From Micromonospora sp. HK10 (GTDB lineage Bacteria > Actinomycetota > Actinomycetes > Mycobacteriales > Micromonosporaceae): DNA of 64,000 nt. How positions within the stretch are numbered: position 1 is the first letter of the stretch; every line of letters starts with the position of its first letter. The position numbers were made by a program, and so were the translations under genes. Where the stretch lies: positions 19,014 to 83,013 of the forward strand of contig NZ_KQ058701.1 in assembly GCF_000982955.1 (NCBI RefSeq). The letters run 5' to 3'. The notes under the pieces are model-generated. The model was not told where the DNA came from and did not search any database. It worked only from the letters and a program-made list of their open reading frames with translations. Positions 35,042 through 44,697 of this stretch are shown piece after piece.

Positions 35042-38000
35042 GGCCGTCCCTCCCCCACCGGCACCCGCCGGGCCCGCCGGGCCCGGTCGGCCAGCGCCTG
35101 CTTGCGTTCGTCCCGGCGCCGGCCGGCGTCCGGGTCCCCGGCCGGTACGTCCGCCGGTGTCGCGTCCGCGCCGCCGAGGTGGCGGGCCAGCAGCGCGACG
35201 GTCGGGTGCCGGAACAGCTCGACGGCGGGCACCGGCCGGCCCAGCCGTTCGGTCAGCCGGGTCTGCACCCGGGCCAGCAGCATCGAGGTGCCGCCGAGGT
35301 CGAAGAAGTTGTCGTGCGCGCCCACCTCGGCCAGCCCGAGCACCTCCCGCCAGGTCTCCGCGACGGCCCGCTCCAACTCCCCCGTCGGGGCGACGTACGC
35401 GCCGGCCGGGCGGGTCGGCGCGGGTGCCGGCAGCCGGCGTGGATCGAGCTTGCCGCTGGCCGTCATCGGCAGGTCGGACACCGGCACGAGCGCCGCCGGC
35501 ACCAGGTAGCGGGGCAGCTGGCAGAGCAGTTCCCGGCGGATCTCCTCCACGTCCAGCCCGTCGCCGACCAGGTAGCCGACCAGCCGGCGACCGCCGGGGC
35601 TGTCGGTGCGGACCACGGCGGCGGCCCGGCGCACCCCGGGACAGTCGCGCAGCCGCGCCTCCACCTCGCCCAGCTCGATCCGGTACCCGTTGATCTTGAC
35701 CTGGTCATCGGCCCGGCCGAGGAAGACCAGCTGCCCGTCGGCACGCCAGCGGACCAGGTCGCCGGTGGCGTACATCCGCTGGCCCGGGACGTACGGGTCG
35801 GGCCGGAACCGCTGCGCGGTCAGCGCCGGGTCGCCGAGGTAGCCGCGGGCCACCCCCGCGCCGGCCAGGTGCAGCTCCCCCGGCACGCCGGGCGGCACCG
35901 GGCGCAGCTCGGCGTCGAGCACGTAGCCGCGCACCCCGGCCAGCGGCCGGCCGATCGGCAGCTCCCCGTCGTCCGGACCGCAGCGGGCGGCGGTGGCGGT
36001 GACGGTGGCCTCGGTCGGGCCGTACCCGTTGATCAACAGCCGGCCGCGCGACCAGGCGGCGGCGACGTCCGGGGCGCAGGGTTCGCCGCCGACGGTGAGC
36101 ACCCGCAGCCGCGGCACGGCCGCCGGGTCGAGCGCGTCGAGGACCACCGGCGGCAGGTCGGCGACGGTGATCCGGTGCCGTACCAGCGCGGCGGCCAGGT
36201 CGGGGCCGGGGGTGCGCTCGTCCGGGCCGAGCAGGCGCAGGGTGGCGCCCGCGGTGAGCGCGGTGACCAGGTCGGACAGGGACACGTCGAAGCTGACCGA
36301 GTGGAACTGCAGCACCCGGTCGTCGGGACGGACGCCGACCAGTCGCGCCTGCGCCTCGGCCAGGTTGCGCAGCCCTCGGTGGGTGCCGACAACGCCCTTC
36401 GGGCGGCCGGTGGAGCCGGAGGTGTAGATGAGGTAGGCGGCGGCGTCCGGATGCGGGCTGGGCAGCGCGGCGGTGCCCGGAGCCGGCTCGCCCGCGACCG
36501 GTCCTTCGCGCGGGACGACCTGCCCGGCCGGCTCGTCCAGGCGCAGCAGCGGGGCGTCGGCGTCGGGCAGCGCCTCGACGGCCCCGGCGGCGGTGACCAC
36601 CAGCCGCGCGTCGGCGTCGGCGAGCAGGTGGGCCAGCCGGGCCGCCGGCAGCTGCGGATCCAGCGGCAGATAGACCCCGCCGGCCCGGAGCACGGCGAGG
36701 AACGCCACCACCCACTGCGGACCGGCCGGCAGGCAGACCCCGACGGTGTGCTCGTCGCGTACGCCGCGGCCGCGCAGGGTGCGGGCCAGCCGGGTGGCCG
36801 CCGCGTCCAGCTCGGCGTAGCTCAGCGTCCGGTCCAGGTACGCCACCGCGACCGCGTCCGGGGCGCCGGCGGCCCGGCGGGCGACCAGCTCGGGCAGGGT
36901 GAGCCGGTCGTCGACCGGGGGCGCGGTGGCGGCCCAGCGGTCCACCAGCTCCCGGCCGGCGGCCGGGCCGAGCAGCGGCAGCCGGTCGACCGGGGTGTCC
37001 GGGTCGGTGAGCGCGGCGGTGAGCAGGGTGTCGAGCTGGTCGGCGAGGGCGCGGGCGGTGCCCTCGTCGAAGAGCCGGGTGCGGTACTCGACCCGGCCGT
37101 CGATGCGCCCGTCGTGCGGGATGACCGTCAGCGTCAGGTCGAACATGGAGGTGCCGGTGTGCGTCTCGCCGCTGGCCAGCACGGTGAGCCCGGGCAGGGC
37201 GAGCCGGTCCTCCCAGCCGTCCTCCACGGCGAACATCACCTGGGCGAGGGGGTGCCGGCCCGGGTCGCGCTCGGGTCGCAGCTCCTGGACCAGGGCGTCG
37301 AACGGCACCGGGTCGGTGAGCGCGCTGAGCGCCCGGTCCCGGAGCTGGTCGAGCAGGCCGGCGAAGGTGAGCCCGGCGTCGAGCCGGCTGCGCAGCACCA
37401 GGGTGTTCACGAAGAAGCCGACGGCGGTCTCGCTGTCCAGGGTCTGCCGGTTCGCCACCGGGGTGGCGATGAGCAGGTCGGCCTGCTGACTGCGCCGGTG
37501 CAGCAGCGCCGCCCAGCCGGCCGCGAAGATCATGTACGGAGTGGCGCCGGTGCGCCGGCCCGCCTCCGCGACCAGCTCGGCGAGGGCGGGCGGCCAGCAG
37601 AACTCGATCTCGTGCCCGGCGTCCTCCAGCTCGGCCGGGCGGGGCCGGTCGGTGGGCAGGTCCAGCCCGGGCGGCGCGCCGGCCAGCGTGTCCCGCCACC
37701 AGTCCAGCCGCCGGGCCAACTCGGCCGGGTCGAGCAGCCGGTCCTGGCGCAGCGCCGCCGGGACGTCCCGGGGCACCGGCGGCAGCGCGGGGGCCTGCCC
37801 GGCGCGCAGCGCCGCGTACGCGGTGGAGAGCTCGTCGAAGAGCAGCCCCATGCTCCAGCCGTCGCAGACCACGTGGTGCAGGGACAGCAGCAGCGTCCAG
37901 TCGGCCGGGCCGGTGCGGCACAGGGTGGCCCGCACCAGCGGGCCCCGGGCCAGGTCGAACGGGCGGACCGCCTCGGCGGTGGCGTACCCGTCCAGCTCGT

Positions 38001-38367
38001 CCGGGGCGAGGTCGACCACCGGCACCGGCAGCCCGGCCGGCGGCAGCACCAGCTGGTGTGGCTGCCCGTCCAGCGGCACGAAGACGGTACGCAGCGCCTC
38101 GTGCCGGGCCACCACCAGGTCCAAGGCAGCGCGCAGCGCGGCCACGTCCAGCTCGCCGCGCAGGTCCACCCGGTACGGCACGTGGTAGGCGGGGCTGTCC
38201 GGGCGCAGCTGGGCCAGCAGCAGCATCCACTCCTGGGCGGCGGTGAGCGGGTGCACGCCGTAGCGGTCGCCGTCGGCACGGACCGCGGCCAGGAACGCCC
38301 GGCGCCGCTCGGGCGGCAGCGCGTCGACCCGGCGGCGCAGCTCGTCCGGGTCCAGCGGGCCGCTCAC
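35038..38367 (-). CDS. NRPS module, C-A-T
   Basis: This 1109-residue protein has a C domain with HHVVCDG (164-170), an A domain (about 480-990) with YTSGSTGRPKG, GYGPTEA, YATGDL and TASGKLD (Lys for adenylate), and a T domain with LGGTSML (Ser1028). Reading the ten pocket positions by eye gives D-V-S-D-L-V-G-V-T-K; the Asp keeps an alpha-amino group contact, but I do not match this code to a substrate. No epimerization domain is attached. GTG at 38367 overlaps the preceding NRPS stop. A basic Arg-rich tail may dock to the PKS. Confidence 0.94.
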
Positions 38368-41015
38368 CGCGCGCCCGCACCGTGTTCGAGCTGGTCGAGC
38401 AGGCCGGCCAGATCGGCCGCGGGCGGCCCGTCGGGCAGCGGTTCGGCCGGGCCGGCCACGGTGACCGGCCGGCCCGCCGCGGCGGCGATCTCGTCGGCCG
38501 CGGCGGCCAGCGCGGCGACCGTCGGGTGGTCGAAGACCAGCCGCAGCGGCACCTCCGCCCCGATCGCGGCCGACAGCCGGGACCGGACCCGGGTCGCCTT
38601 GAGCGACCGTCCACCGAGGTCGAAGAAGTCGTCGTCGCGGCCGTGCACCGGCACCCCGAGCACGTCCTGCCAGATCTCGGCCACCGCCCGCTCGGTCGGG
38701 GTCAGTACGGCCTCCGGTGCGGGCCCGGCGGTCGGCCCGGGGTCGGGCAACGCCGGCCCGGTGGCCGCCCCGGGGTCGGGCAGCGCGGCCGCGTCGACCT
38801 TGCCGTTGCGGTTGAGCGGCAGCGCCGGCAGCGGCACGAACACGGCCGGCACCAGGTGGTCGGGGAGCTGCTCGCGGGCCCGGGCGCGGATCGCCGGCAG
38901 GTCCGCCCCGGCGGCGGGCACCACGTACGCGACCAGCCGGGCGTCGCCGGCGCCGTCCCGGTCGGCCCGGACGTACGCGTCGTCGACCAGCCCGCCGCCG
39001 CGCAGCGCCGCGGTCACCTCGCCCGGCTCGACCCGGTACCCGCGGATCTTCACCTGCTGGTCGGCCCGGCCGACGAACTCGATCAGCCCGTCCGGGCGCT
39101 GCCGCACCAGGTCCCCGGTGCGGTACAGCCGGCCGCCGGGGCGCGGCCCGAACGGGTCGGGCAGGAATGTCTCCGCCGTCTGCCCGGGCCGGCCGAGGTA
39201 GCCGCGGGCGACCCCGTCGCCGCCGATGAACAGCTCGCCGAGCACTCCCGGCGGGACCGGCTGGAACAGGTGGTCGAGCACGTACACCCGGGTGTTGGCG
39301 ACCGGGCCGCCGATCGGCACCACCGGGTCGTCGTCGGCGAGCCGGGCGCAGTCGTACGTGGTGGTGTAGGTGGTGCCCTCGGTCGGGCCGTACCCGTTGA
39401 CCAGGGTGGTGTCCGGGCAGGCGGCGCGCAGCCGGCGCACGGCGGTCGGGTCGGCCTGCTCCCCGCCGAAGGTGAGGTAGCGCAGGGCGGCCAGCGCGTC
39501 GGGCGCCTCGGTGGCCAGCTGCCGGGCCACCGAGGTGGCCAGGAACATCATGGTCACGCCCTGCTCGCGCAGCCGCCGGCGCAGCCGGTCCGGCACGATG
39601 ACGTCGTCGATGTCCAGGTCGGCCAGGCAGGCGCCGTTGAGCAGCGCGCCCCACACCTCCAGGGTGGCCGCGTCGAAGGACATCGTCGCGGCCTGCCCCA
39701 TCACGTCGTCGGGGCGTACGGTCAGGTAGTCGGTGTCGCGGACCAGCCGGACGATGTTGCGGTGGCTGACCCCGGTGCCCTTGGGCCGGCCGGTCGAGCC
39801 GGAGGTGTACATCACGTAGGCGAGCTGGTCGGGGTGGACGGTGACCGGGGGCGGCGCGTCCGGGCCGTCGCCGGTGGCGCCGTCCACGGCCAGCCGGGGG
39901 GTGCCGTCGGCGGGCAGCCGGTCGGCCAGCGCGGCCGGGTGCAGCAGCACCGCCGGGCGGGCGTCCGCGCACATCAACGCCAGCCGCTCGACCGGGTAGC
40001 CCGGGTCCAGCGGCAGGTACGCCGCCCCGGCCTTGAGCGTGGCCAGGGCGGCCACCACCCAGCCGGCGGTGTCGGCGAAACAGAGCCCCACCAGGGACTC
40101 CGCGCCGACGCCGAGGGCGCGCAGCCGCCCGGCCAGCCGGTTCGACCGCCGGTCCAGCTCGCGGTAGCTGAGCACCCGGTCGCCGTCGCGCAGCGCCGGG
40201 GCGTCCGGGCGGCGGGCGGACCACTCGGCGAACAACTCCGGCACCGACCGGTCCCGCGGGTACCCGGTGTCGGTGGCGTTGACCGCGAGCACGCTGCGCC
40301 GGTGGGTCTCGTCGTCCAACAGGGACAGGTCGGAGAGCCGCCCGTCGCGGCGGTCCCGCAGCCGGGCCAGGAGCAGGGCCAGCTCCGCGGCGACCGGTTC
40401 GGCGTGCCGGTGCCGCACGGTCAGCGTCCCGTCGGCGGCCACGCTGAGCCGCAGCTCGCCCCGGGCCCCGGCGGGCAGCGGGTCGGGCCCGATCGACACC
40501 ACCGGCCGGTCCGCCGCGCCCCTCGGCGCCGGACCGTCCCCGGTCCCGGCGTCGGCCGTCGCGGCGTCGCCGGTCCCGGCGTCGGCGGTCCCGGCATCGG
40601 CGGTCCCGGCGTCGGCCGTCGCGGCGTCGCCGGTCCCGGCGTCGGCCGTCGCGGTGTCGCTCGCGGCAGCGGTCGCCGAATCGGCCGCGGCGGCATCGGT
40701 TCCGGCGTCGGCATCCCGGGCGACCGGGTCGCCGGTCGCGGCGTGGACCAGGTCGCGCAGCTCGCGCCAGGTCGGATCGGCGGGCAGCCGCAGCGGCAGC
40801 GGCCGCCAGCCGTTGCCGGCCGGCACCTCCGCGAGCAGCTCCCGCCGGCCGGTGCGGCGGCGCAGCAGGGCGAGCAGCCCGGCCAGCGCGACGACCAGGG
40901 ACTCGTCCGGCCCGGCCAGCAGCGCCACGACGGCCACGCCGGGGCCGGTCGGGGCCGGCGGGTACGGCAGCTCGGGCGGCTCCGGCAACGCGCGGACCTG
41001 CGGCTGTTCGGTCAT
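38364..41015 (-). CDS. NRPS loading module, A-T, with truncated N-terminal region
   Basis: This 883-residue protein starts with about 240 residues that look like a shrunken C-domain C-terminal half interrupted by an Asp/Ala/Gly/Thr repeat; it lacks HHxxxDG. The A domain (about 245-740) has YTSGSTGRPKG, GYGPTEG, YRTGDL and NRNGKVD. The pocket residues read D-A-L-F-L-F-G-T-Y-K, close to the DAxWxGGTFK pattern known for valine and similar hydrophobic residues but with bulky changes, so a small or aromatic hydrophobic amino acid is a tentative guess. T domain: LGGRSLK (Ser804). With no functional C domain it should start the line. Confidence 0.9.
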   Translation of the reverse strand: MTEQPQVRALPEPPELPYPPAPTGPGVAVVALLAGPDESLVVALAGLLALLRRRTGRRELLAEVPAGNGWRPLPLRLPADPTWRELRDLVHAATGDPVARDADAGTDAAAADSATAAASDTATADAGTGDAATADAGTADAGTADAGTGDAATADAGTGDGPAPRGAADRPVVSIGPDPLPAGARGELRLSVAADGTLTVRHRHAEPVAAELALLLARLRDRRDGRLSDLSLLDDETHRRSVLAVNATDTGYPRDRSVPELFAEWSARRPDAPALRDGDRVLSYRELDRRSNRLAGRLRALGVGAESLVGLCFADTAGWVVAALATLKAGAAYLPLDPGYPVERLALMCADARPAVLLHPAALADRLPADGTPRLAVDGATGDGPDAPPPVTVHPDQLAYVMYTSGSTGRPKGTGVSHRNIVRLVRDTDYLTVRPDDVMGQAATMSFDAATLEVWGALLNGACLADLDIDDVIVPDRLRRRLREQGVTMMFLATSVARQLATEAPDALAALRYLTFGGEQADPTAVRRLRAACPDTTLVNGYGPTEGTTYTTTYDCARLADDDPVVPIGGPVANTRVYVLDHLFQPVPPGVLGELFIGGDGVARGYLGRPGQTAETFLPDPFGPRPGGRLYRTGDLVRQRPDGLIEFVGRADQQVKIRGYRVEPGEVTAALRGGGLVDDAYVRADRDGAGDARLVAYVVPAAGADLPAIRARAREQLPDHLVPAVFVPLPALPLNRNGKVDAAALPDPGAATGPALPDPGPTAGPAPEAVLTPTERAVAEIWQDVLGVPVHGRDDDFFDLGGRSLKATRVRSRLSAAIGAEVPLRLVFDHPTVAALAAAADEIAAAAGRPVTVAGPAEPLPDGPPAADLAGLLDQLEHGAGAR
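40540..40660 (-). repeat. Tandem repeat encoding DAGT/DAAT linker
   Basis: About 120 bp of near-identical 15-bp units encode alternating ADAGT and GDAAT in the N-terminal region of the A-T protein. The run sits in the middle of the degenerate C-like segment. Confidence 0.8.
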
Positions 41016-41314
41016 CGGATCTCATCCCCGATCGGCAGGCGACATGCGACGTCGGGGATTCTGCGCGGCGCGGGTGCCGGTTGCTTGTACGGCCACTGCG
41101 GGTGCCGTTCGGCCACCCTGACGGAACTCTGAGCGTCGGCATAAGCCAGTAGCGCATAGCAGTCAGTAAGTACACCGACTCTTTTGGTTATGGCGACAAC
41201 GCTCGATGCCGACGATGATCGGGCCGGGGGGAAGCCACACCGGGCGAGGAACACGCATCGCCACGGTTGCTCTCCGCACGCCCGATCCTCCACAAGAGAC
41301 CCCAGGAGCGGTGG
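41016..41314. promoter_or_regulatory. Divergent promoter region, NRPS/PKS operon and SARP gene
   Basis: These 299 bp separate the first gene of the minus-strand assembly line from the SARP gene. The middle (about 41090-41190) is AT-richer than its surroundings and is the best place for both promoters. SARPs bind direct repeats near -35; I could not identify a convincing heptamer pair by eye. Confidence 0.5.
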
Positions 41315-43633
41315 ATGTCCGGAGACCAGATCAGGCCGGGCTGGCGTGCCACGCCGGCCCGCAACGGAAGGAAGGACGAGCATCGGACACCGCGCGCACC
41401 GGACGCCCGGCTGCCCGGTGACCCGGAGCTGGGCGGCGCGCTGCGCCGGCTCGCCGACGCCGGTGACCGCGCCGCCGCGCACCTGTGCCTGGTGGCCCAG
41501 CCGATGCTGTTCGGCCCGGTGGCACGCCGCACCCCGCTCGGCGACACCTGGCGGGACGCGCTGCGCCGGCACCTCGCCGGTGCTCCCGACGAGGCGGCCG
41601 CCCGGCTGGCCGACGTGCCGATCGGCGGCACCGCCGCCGACGCCGTGCAGGTGCACTGCTTCGCCGCCGCGTACCACCTGGCCGCCGGTGAGCCGGAGCG
41701 GGCCGGGTACGCGGCCGAGGAGGCCGCCCGCGCCGCCGCCGGCTGCCGGCTGCCGGCGGCCGCGCAGGCGGTGGCCCGGCTCGGCGTGCTGCTGGCCGCC
41801 GCCGGCGGTGACGAGGCGCCCACCCGGGGCGGCCCGGACCTGGCCGACGGGCTGCCCCGGGCCGATCTCGGGCTGTTCCGGCTGATGCTGCACCTCGAGG
41901 TGGCCCGCCAGGCGCTGCGCACCGGGGACGCCGGCCCGGCGCTGCGGCACGCGCAGGCGGCGATCCGGGTGGCCCAGGCGACCGGCGGCAGCGGCCACGA
42001 GCCGTACGCGCTCAGCCTCGCCGCCGCCGCCAAGTGCCAGCTGGGCCGGCTGGAGGACGCGCTCGCCGACGGCGCCGCCGGGCAGCGGCTGCAGGAGTTG
42101 GCCGGCGTCCCCACCGAGGAGGCGTTCGGGCTGGCGGTGCTCGGCATGGTGCACCGCCGCCGGCGGGAGCCGCGACAGGCACGGCAGGCCCTGGAGCAGG
42201 CCCTCGCCGCCCTCGACTCCGGCCCGCGCCGGCCCGCCCTGCGGGTCTGGGTTCTCACCGAGCTGGCCCGGGTCCGCGCCGCCGACGACCTGCGCGCCGC
42301 CCGGGAGCTGGCCGAGCGGGCGGTCACCCTGGCCGGCGACGCCGAGCGGTCCTCCGCCCTGCTGGCCCGCGGCTGGGTGGCGCTGCTGGCCGGCGACACC
42401 GGCCGGGCCCACCACGACGCGGCCGACGCACGCACCGGCGCCACCCTCGACCGGCGGCGCGCCACCCTGGTCCAGGCCCTCCAGCTCATCGTGCTGGCGT
42501 CGGCCGACCCGCGGGCCGCCACCGGGCTGCTGGACGACGCCGCGACCCTCTGCCAGGAGCTGGGCGACCGGGCCGAGGAGGCGGCCGTGCGGCTCATCGC
42601 CGCCCGGCTGCGCGGCCGCCGGGCCCGCCGTGGCGCGGAGGGCGCCGAGCAGCAGCTCCGTCGCTGCGGGGTACGCCTGGACCCGGGCGTCGCCGACGGG
42701 CTCACCGCGATCACGCTGCGGGTACCGGCCGTGGCGGTGCACACCCTCGGCGACTTCCGGGTGTTCCGGTCCGGCACCGTCGTGCCGTACCGGGAGTGGC
42801 AGTCGAAGAAGGCCCGCGACCTGCTGAAGATCCTGGTCGCGCACCGGGGCCGGGCGGTGCCGCGCAGCCGGCTGATGGAGCTGCTCTGGCCGGACGAGAC
42901 CCCGTCGCGCACCGCCAACCGGCTCTCCGTGCTGCTGTCCACGGTGCGCCGGGTGCTCGGCACCGGGCAGGGCGCCGGGCGCGGCCCGGTGCTGGCCGAC
43001 CGCAGCTCGGTGGCGATCGACCTGAACGTGGTCGACGTGGACGTCGAGGCGTTCCTCATCGCCGCCGAGGAGGCGCAGGCCGCGCAGCGGGCCGGGCACG
43101 CCGACGCGCCCCGGCTGCTGGCCCGCGCCGACGAGCTGTACGGCGGTGACTTCCTCGCCGACGACCCGTACGACGACTGGGCGCAGCCGCTGCGCGAGGA
43201 GGCGCAGGCCGCGCACACCAGCGTGCTGCGGGCGCTCGCCCAGCACGCCGAGGACACCGACCAGAAGCTGGTCTACCTGATGCGGCTGGTGCACCGCGAC
43301 CCGTACGACGAGGACGCCCACCTGGAGCTGGTGCAGGTGCTCCGCGACGCGGGCCGGCACGGCGAGGCGGAGCGGCGCTACCGCGCGTACGCCGACCGGA
43401 TGCGCGAGCTGGGCATCACCCCGGCCGGCCGGTACGTCCCGGACGAACCGCTCGCCGCCGCGCCGCCGGCCCTCACCGGCACCGCGCCCACCCCGGCCGG
43501 GCGACCACCGGCCGGCGCGCGGCGGCCGCCCCGGCCCCGACCGGCCTGGTCGACCGAGGTCGGGCCGGAGCACCCGCCGCTGCTGTCGTACCGGCCGGAA
43601 CACCCGCGACCGGCACTGAGCCGGCGGAGCTGA
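41315..43633 (+). CDS. SARP/BTAD-type activator with N-terminal TPR region
   Basis: This 772-residue protein has a long N-terminal helical-repeat region (about 30-450) and, near 480-575, a winged-helix DNA-binding domain (VHTLGDFRVFRSG, KKARDLLKILVAHRGR, LMELLWPDETPSRTANRLSV), followed by a BTAD domain (about 580-720; YLMRLVHRDPYDEDAHLELV). SARPs usually carry wHTH-BTAD at the N-terminus, so the order is reversed, as in some large regulators. AGGAG precedes ATG at 41315, which excludes the longer frame from 41267. Divergent from the assembly-line operon, it is the likely pathway activator. Confidence 0.88.
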   Translation: MSGDQIRPGWRATPARNGRKDEHRTPRAPDARLPGDPELGGALRRLADAGDRAAAHLCLVAQPMLFGPVARRTPLGDTWRDALRRHLAGAPDEAAARLADVPIGGTAADAVQVHCFAAAYHLAAGEPERAGYAAEEAARAAAGCRLPAAAQAVARLGVLLAAAGGDEAPTRGGPDLADGLPRADLGLFRLMLHLEVARQALRTGDAGPALRHAQAAIRVAQATGGSGHEPYALSLAAAAKCQLGRLEDALADGAAGQRLQELAGVPTEEAFGLAVLGMVHRRRREPRQARQALEQALAALDSGPRRPALRVWVLTELARVRAADDLRAARELAERAVTLAGDAERSSALLARGWVALLAGDTGRAHHDAADARTGATLDRRRATLVQALQLIVLASADPRAATGLLDDAATLCQELGDRAEEAAVRLIAARLRGRRARRGAEGAEQQLRRCGVRLDPGVADGLTAITLRVPAVAVHTLGDFRVFRSGTVVPYREWQSKKARDLLKILVAHRGRAVPRSRLMELLWPDETPSRTANRLSVLLSTVRRVLGTGQGAGRGPVLADRSSVAIDLNVVDVDVEAFLIAAEEAQAAQRAGHADAPRLLARADELYGGDFLADDPYDDWAQPLREEAQAAHTSVLRALAQHAEDTDQKLVYLMRLVHRDPYDEDAHLELVQVLRDAGRHGEAERRYRAYADRMRELGITPAGRYVPDEPLAAAPPALTGTAPTPAGRPPAGARRPPRPRPAWSTEVGPEHPPLLSYRPEHPRPALSRRS

Positions 43634-43646
43634 GGGCGGCGCCGGA

Positions 43647-44627
43647 TCAGACCGGGCCGGCCCCGGCGAGCAGCGCCTCCGCCGAGCTGGTCCGGGCGTA
43701 GCGCAGAAAGCGCCCGACCCGGTGGGTGCCGACCAGGCCGGCGTCGCGCAGCACGGTCAGGTGGTGCGAGACCGTGCCGGGGCTCAGGCCGCACCGCTGG
43801 GCCAACTCGGTGGTCGCGGCCGGTACCGCCAGCTCGTGCAGCAGGATCGCCCGGGTGCGTCCCAGCACCCGGGCGAGCGCCTCGCTGGCCGGGACGGTGC
43901 TGCGTTCCCAGAGCGTGCCGACGCCCCGGGCGGCGTAGCGCAGGACCGGCTGGGTGGCCGGCTCGGTCAGGTTCGACCAGACCCGCGAGCCGGCGAAGAC
44001 CGACGGCACCAGCAGCAGCCCGCGGCCGGCCAGGTCGGTCGCGCCGGCCCGGGTCAGGTGGTCGACGCGCAGCACGCCGTCCGCCCAGGACACGTGCGGG
44101 TCGATCCGGTTGAGCAGGCCGCGCACGCCCTGGGCGGCCATCACGCCGGCACCCACCAGCACCTCCCGCTCCAGCAGGGTCCGCATCCGCGGCCAGTACG
44201 GCGCCAGCGCCGCGTCCGCGTACCCGGCGATCACGTCGGCGAGCCGGGCCAGCCCGGCGGCGGGGTCGTCGTAGAGGGCGGCCAGCCGGGCCGGCCGGGG
44301 CCCGGGCAGCTCGTCCAGCCCGGCCCGGACCGCCTCCGGCGGGGTGGCCACGAGGGCGGCCAGTTCCAGCTCCAGCGTGGGCTGCGAGGTCACCGGCGGT
44401 GCGCAGACGAAGGACGGGATGACCGTCGTCGGCACGGGCACCAGGTCCGCGAAGATCCGCCAGTCGAGGGTGGACAGTCGCGGCCGGACCTGCCGCAGCC
44501 ACGGCTGGTGGGCGGGGAAGAACTCCGGGTTCTTGACCACCCGCAGGCTGGCCACCGCCTCCCACAGCGGCGAGACCGCGAACCGGATGTCGGCGAGGTC
44601 GTGGGCCCCCAGCGCGACGCTGAGCAT
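43647..44627 (-). CDS. ArsR-family (DUF5937-type) transcriptional regulator
   Basis: This 326-residue protein has a long N-terminal effector region starting MLSVALGAHDLADIRFAVSP and a C-terminal winged helix (TTELAQRCGLSPGTVSHHLT, LRDAGLVGTHRVGRFLRYA). This is the layout of ArsR-like regulators with a DUF5937 N-terminus that sit beside MFS permeases. GGAGG precedes ATG at 44627. It is divergent from the MFS gene, which it probably represses until the ligand appears. Confidence 0.85.
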   Translation of the reverse strand: MLSVALGAHDLADIRFAVSPLWEAVASLRVVKNPEFFPAHQPWLRQVRPRLSTLDWRIFADLVPVPTTVIPSFVCAPPVTSQPTLELELAALVATPPEAVRAGLDELPGPRPARLAALYDDPAAGLARLADVIAGYADAALAPYWPRMRTLLEREVLVGAGVMAAQGVRGLLNRIDPHVSWADGVLRVDHLTRAGATDLAGRGLLLVPSVFAGSRVWSNLTEPATQPVLRYAARGVGTLWERSTVPASEALARVLGRTRAILLHELAVPAATTELAQRCGLSPGTVSHHLTVLRDAGLVGTHRVGRFLRYARTSSAEALLAGAGPV

Positions 44628-44697
44628 GGCACCTCCGTTGGATTCGACGCAGCTCAAATTTATCGCCCCGGCCGGGCCCGGCGGTCAGGGTGCTGCC
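44628..44697. promoter_or_regulatory. ArsR/MFS divergent promoter-operator
   Basis: The 70-bp gap contains the only AT-rich patch of the region, CAAATTTATC at about 44654-44663, between the two start codons. Short spacing in a divergent regulator/permease pair makes it the likely shared operator. Confidence 0.5.

Noticed and set aside
35179..41132. Long plus-strand frames opposite the NRPS/PKS genes
   Set aside because: They are antisense shadows, without motifs or start sites; the minus strand has complete domain sets.
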